Source: Aphrocallistes beatrix (Eukaryota > Porifera > Hexactinellida > Sceptrulophora > Aphrocallistidae). From it: DNA of 64,000 nucleotides. A program made the translations under genes and the position numbers. Positions within the stretch are counted from its first letter, which is position 1. The number at the start of each line of letters is the position of its first letter. This document shows, in pieces, positions 62,187 to 64,000 of this stretch. The notes beneath the pieces are model-generated. The model did no database searches. It worked only from the letters and a program-made list of their open reading frames with translations, and was not told where the DNA came from. The stretch spans positions 2,170,001 to 2,234,000 of the forward strand of contig OY725502.1 of NCBI GenBank assembly GCA_963281255.1. Direction: 5' to 3'.

Positions 62187-62728
62187 TCCTTACTATTAAA
62201 ACTCGATTATTGTTTGTGTATATATATATATATCTGTAACGAATTGATTGAAGAAACTGCCAGGCACAGAAAGCTGATTTTTGGCATGTGGGAGTCTTTT
62301 GGTTATGGCTCCAGTAAGTTCTGAGCTCAGAGCAAAATGTCGACTCATCATGGAATTATGACGTCATTGTCACATTTTTAAAAGTTAAGCAACACAGTTA
62401 TTCGGGGATAACTCAGCCATTATAGGAGATAGAAGGCTGAAATTTTAATAGAATCTGTATACTAACATACCTCACATATGATGCGACTTTCATCAAAAAA
62501 TGATGACTCATCACTTTGTTATGACGTCATCATTACGCATCAAAAATTTTAAAATTTTAAAATTTGGTGATTTTTCGAGTGATTTCGATTTTACAACTAA
62601 GATGGACATATTTAGAGATGATATCTCCCTTATAATTAACCAATGTCACCTCCAGGCGACCGAAGGGAGCCTCCGGCGGACACAAAGTGTCCGCCAGCCG
62701 CGCAGCGCAAGCAAGCGAAGCGCGCTTG
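62187..62728 (+). mobile_element. Helitron-like copy B, full length reference copy
   Basis: This 542-bp copy starts TCCTTACTATTAAAACTCGA after A (62186) and ends GAAGCGCGCTTG before T (62729). In order it shows the short TA tract, CTGTAACGAATTGATTGAAG, a GAGCTC region, several TGACGTCA sites, ATCGATTTTACAACTAAGA (an inverted relative of the 5' end), the palindrome GGACACAAAGTGTCC and the terminal hairpin with stem CAAGCG/CGCTTG. No coding sequence belongs to it. Confidence 0.92.
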
Positions 62729-62766
62729 TACCTTTTAAATTAACATGTAACAATTATATTTTCATA

Positions 62767-63784
62767 ATGCCCCGATCCAAGGAAATCTCGCTGGCTCTGA
62801 GGAATCAAGCTGCAGGCCTTTCACGAGGAGGAAAGTCGATTCGAGAAATCGCCACAATTCTTGATGTACACGACTCTACAATACATTATATAATCAAAAA
62901 GTATAAAAAGACCGGTTCAACGATGAATCAGACAAGGACTGGGAGACCTAAATCTATTTCTCTTAGGGCTTCACGTCAGTTGAAAACTATTGTGAAAAAT
63001 AATCGCACCAATTGTCTACAAAGCATTACAGAACTTTTCAATACTGGCAAACAAGTTTCTGTTCCTCAAAAGACTGTGAGCCGTAATCTGCATTATCAGC
63101 GTTTTCGCGCACGCAAACCTTGTAAAAAGCCACTGATAACAAGAAATAACAGACTTAAAAGGTTAGACTATTACAACAACCATAGGTTTTGGGAAATGAA
63201 GGATTGGAAAACCATAATATTTTCAGATGAATCCAGATTTAATTTGGTTCAACCCGACGGTAGAAAAAAAGTTTGGAGAGAAACACATGAGAGGTATATT
63301 CCGGAATGCACCCAAAAAACACTAAAAGGTTTTGCGGGTGCATTTCCTATGATAAAATGGGTCCGTTGATTGAAGTTAAGGGTAATTTAAATTCTCAGCT
63401 GTATATATCTAATATTTTAGAACCATTCCAAATTTTCTGGAGAAAGTTTCGGAGGAACAAAAAGCCCCCTTTATTCATGCAGGACAATGCTCCATGTCAC
63501 ACAGCAAAAATTGTAGACAAGTGGTTTGGATTAAAAAAAAAAGAAATTGGTGTGGCCTCCACAATCACCCGACCAATAAATACCCTATCGAAAGCGTATT
63601 TGACATTTTACTCAGAAATGTAAGGGAGAAGAAGATCCAACCGAAATCGCTAGTCGAGTTCCGAGACGTTCTAAAAGAAGAGTGGGAAAAAATCCCGATT
63701 GAAATGATTCGAGATTTATACAGAACACTACCGAAACGATTGAATGAAATTAAAATAATGAAAGGCCACGCAACCAAATATTAG
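62767..63784 (+). pseudogene. Tc1-type transposase, nearly full length, two frameshifts
   Basis: The start is taken as the ATG before PRSKEISLALRN, the first methionine after the Helitron border. The N-terminal helix-turn-helix (SIREIATILDVHDSTIHYII) and the GRPKSISLR linker are intact. The first catalytic D lies in IFSDESRFNL. After a frameshift near 63335 comes FMQDNAPCHTAK with the second D. Near 63570 WPPQSPDQ reaches a stop in the first frame and YPIESVFDILLRNV, with the E, continues in another. The reading ends in GHATKY at 63784. Total about 339 codons, the usual Tc1 length. Frameshifts make it inactive, though it is among the best preserved transposases here. Confidence 0.88.
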
Positions 63785-64000
63785 TCTACTTATAGAACTT
63801 TGGATAATGTTTGCATTGTCGGATTTAGTTTGCAATATTATCATAGTCTACAATATTATCATTGTATATTCAATTTCACTTCATTAATTAATGAACTCAT
63901 TATCAATGTTAGCGAATAATTTATAACTCATTAGGTGTTGAAATACTTTTGTCCGCTTAGTGTACACATTAATCGAGTTCTAATAGTAAGGATGACATAG

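Larger units (their letters stand above)
62032..63964 (+). mobile_element. Tc1 element with transposase, containing Helitron-like copy B
   Basis: Ends are TACACTAAGTGGACAAAAGT and the complement of CTTTTGTCCGCTTAGTGTA, TA at both borders. A complete Helitron-like copy (62187-62728) lies between the left terminus and the transposase. Without it the element is about 1.4 kb, the usual Tc1 size. Confidence 0.92.
61528..63992 (-). mobile_element. Helitron-like element A, split by a Tc1 element
   Basis: 3' hairpin at 61528 (complement of GAAGCGCGCTTG); 5' end (complement of TCCTTACTATTAGAAC) at 63992. The Tc1 element occupies 62032-63964 within the TA tract. Without it the copy is about 530 bp. 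Confidence 0.9.

Overview
The window is AT-rich eukaryotic DNA, most likely from an invertebrate animal. The host gene has short exons, GT-AG introns and secreted-type cadherin-like repeats. The rest is dense with animal-type DNA transposons (Tc1/mariner, pogo-like, hAT, P element, Mutator), one LINE and Helitron-like elements. I could not name the species. No tRNA, rRNA, CRISPR array or prokaryotic operon was seen.

Host gene. One gene on the minus strand runs through almost the whole window, from 57556 down to 263, and continues beyond both ends. I assembled twelve internal exons by hand: 57556-57393, 55578-55437, 52402-52244, 49154-48923, 39908-39676, 39609-39432, 30583-30401, 30206-29996, 13303-13105, 4220-4085, 3213-3030 and 486-263. 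Every exon is open in one frame, every junction has AG/GT and all eleven junction phases agree. They encode about 748 residues of tandem extracellular repeats. Six NDNPP-like motifs are spaced 133-151 residues apart, which is longer than a classical cadherin repeat. Introns range from 66 bp to 16.7 kb; their size comes largely from transposons.

Transposon layer. The commonest element is a 360-540 bp non-autonomous Helitron-like family with more than twenty full or partial copies. Its 5' end is TCCTTACTATTAAAAC, preceded by A; its 3' end is a GC-rich hairpin ending CTTG, followed by T. A second family of about 1 kb shares the 3' hairpin but carries a 141-bp minisatellite. The TA-rich microsatellite near the Helitron 5' end has repeatedly received TA-targeting transposons, giving nested stacks; the clearest is three deep (61.5-64 kb).

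Layout. 0-13.3 kb: exons 9-12, a transposon carrying a HIRAN-like domain (2.1-3.0 kb), a hAT MITE with a perfect 8-bp duplication (4.8 kb), a mariner relic, Helitron copies and a Mutator relic (10.0-11.7 kb). 13.3-30 kb: a 16.7-kb intron with palindromic elements, a P-element fossil, a Tc1 relic and a (CATA)n array. 30-49 kb: exons 4-8 with Helitron copies, (CA)n and (CT)n arrays and the second Helitron family. 49-58 kb: exons 1-3, a hAT transposase relic, more foldbacks and a Tc1 relic. 57.8-60 kb: a CR1/L2-like LINE split by a hAT MITE. 61.5-64 kb: Helitron containing Tc1 containing Helitron.

All transposase genes seen are broken. The only sequence here that looks like functional coding DNA is the exon chain.
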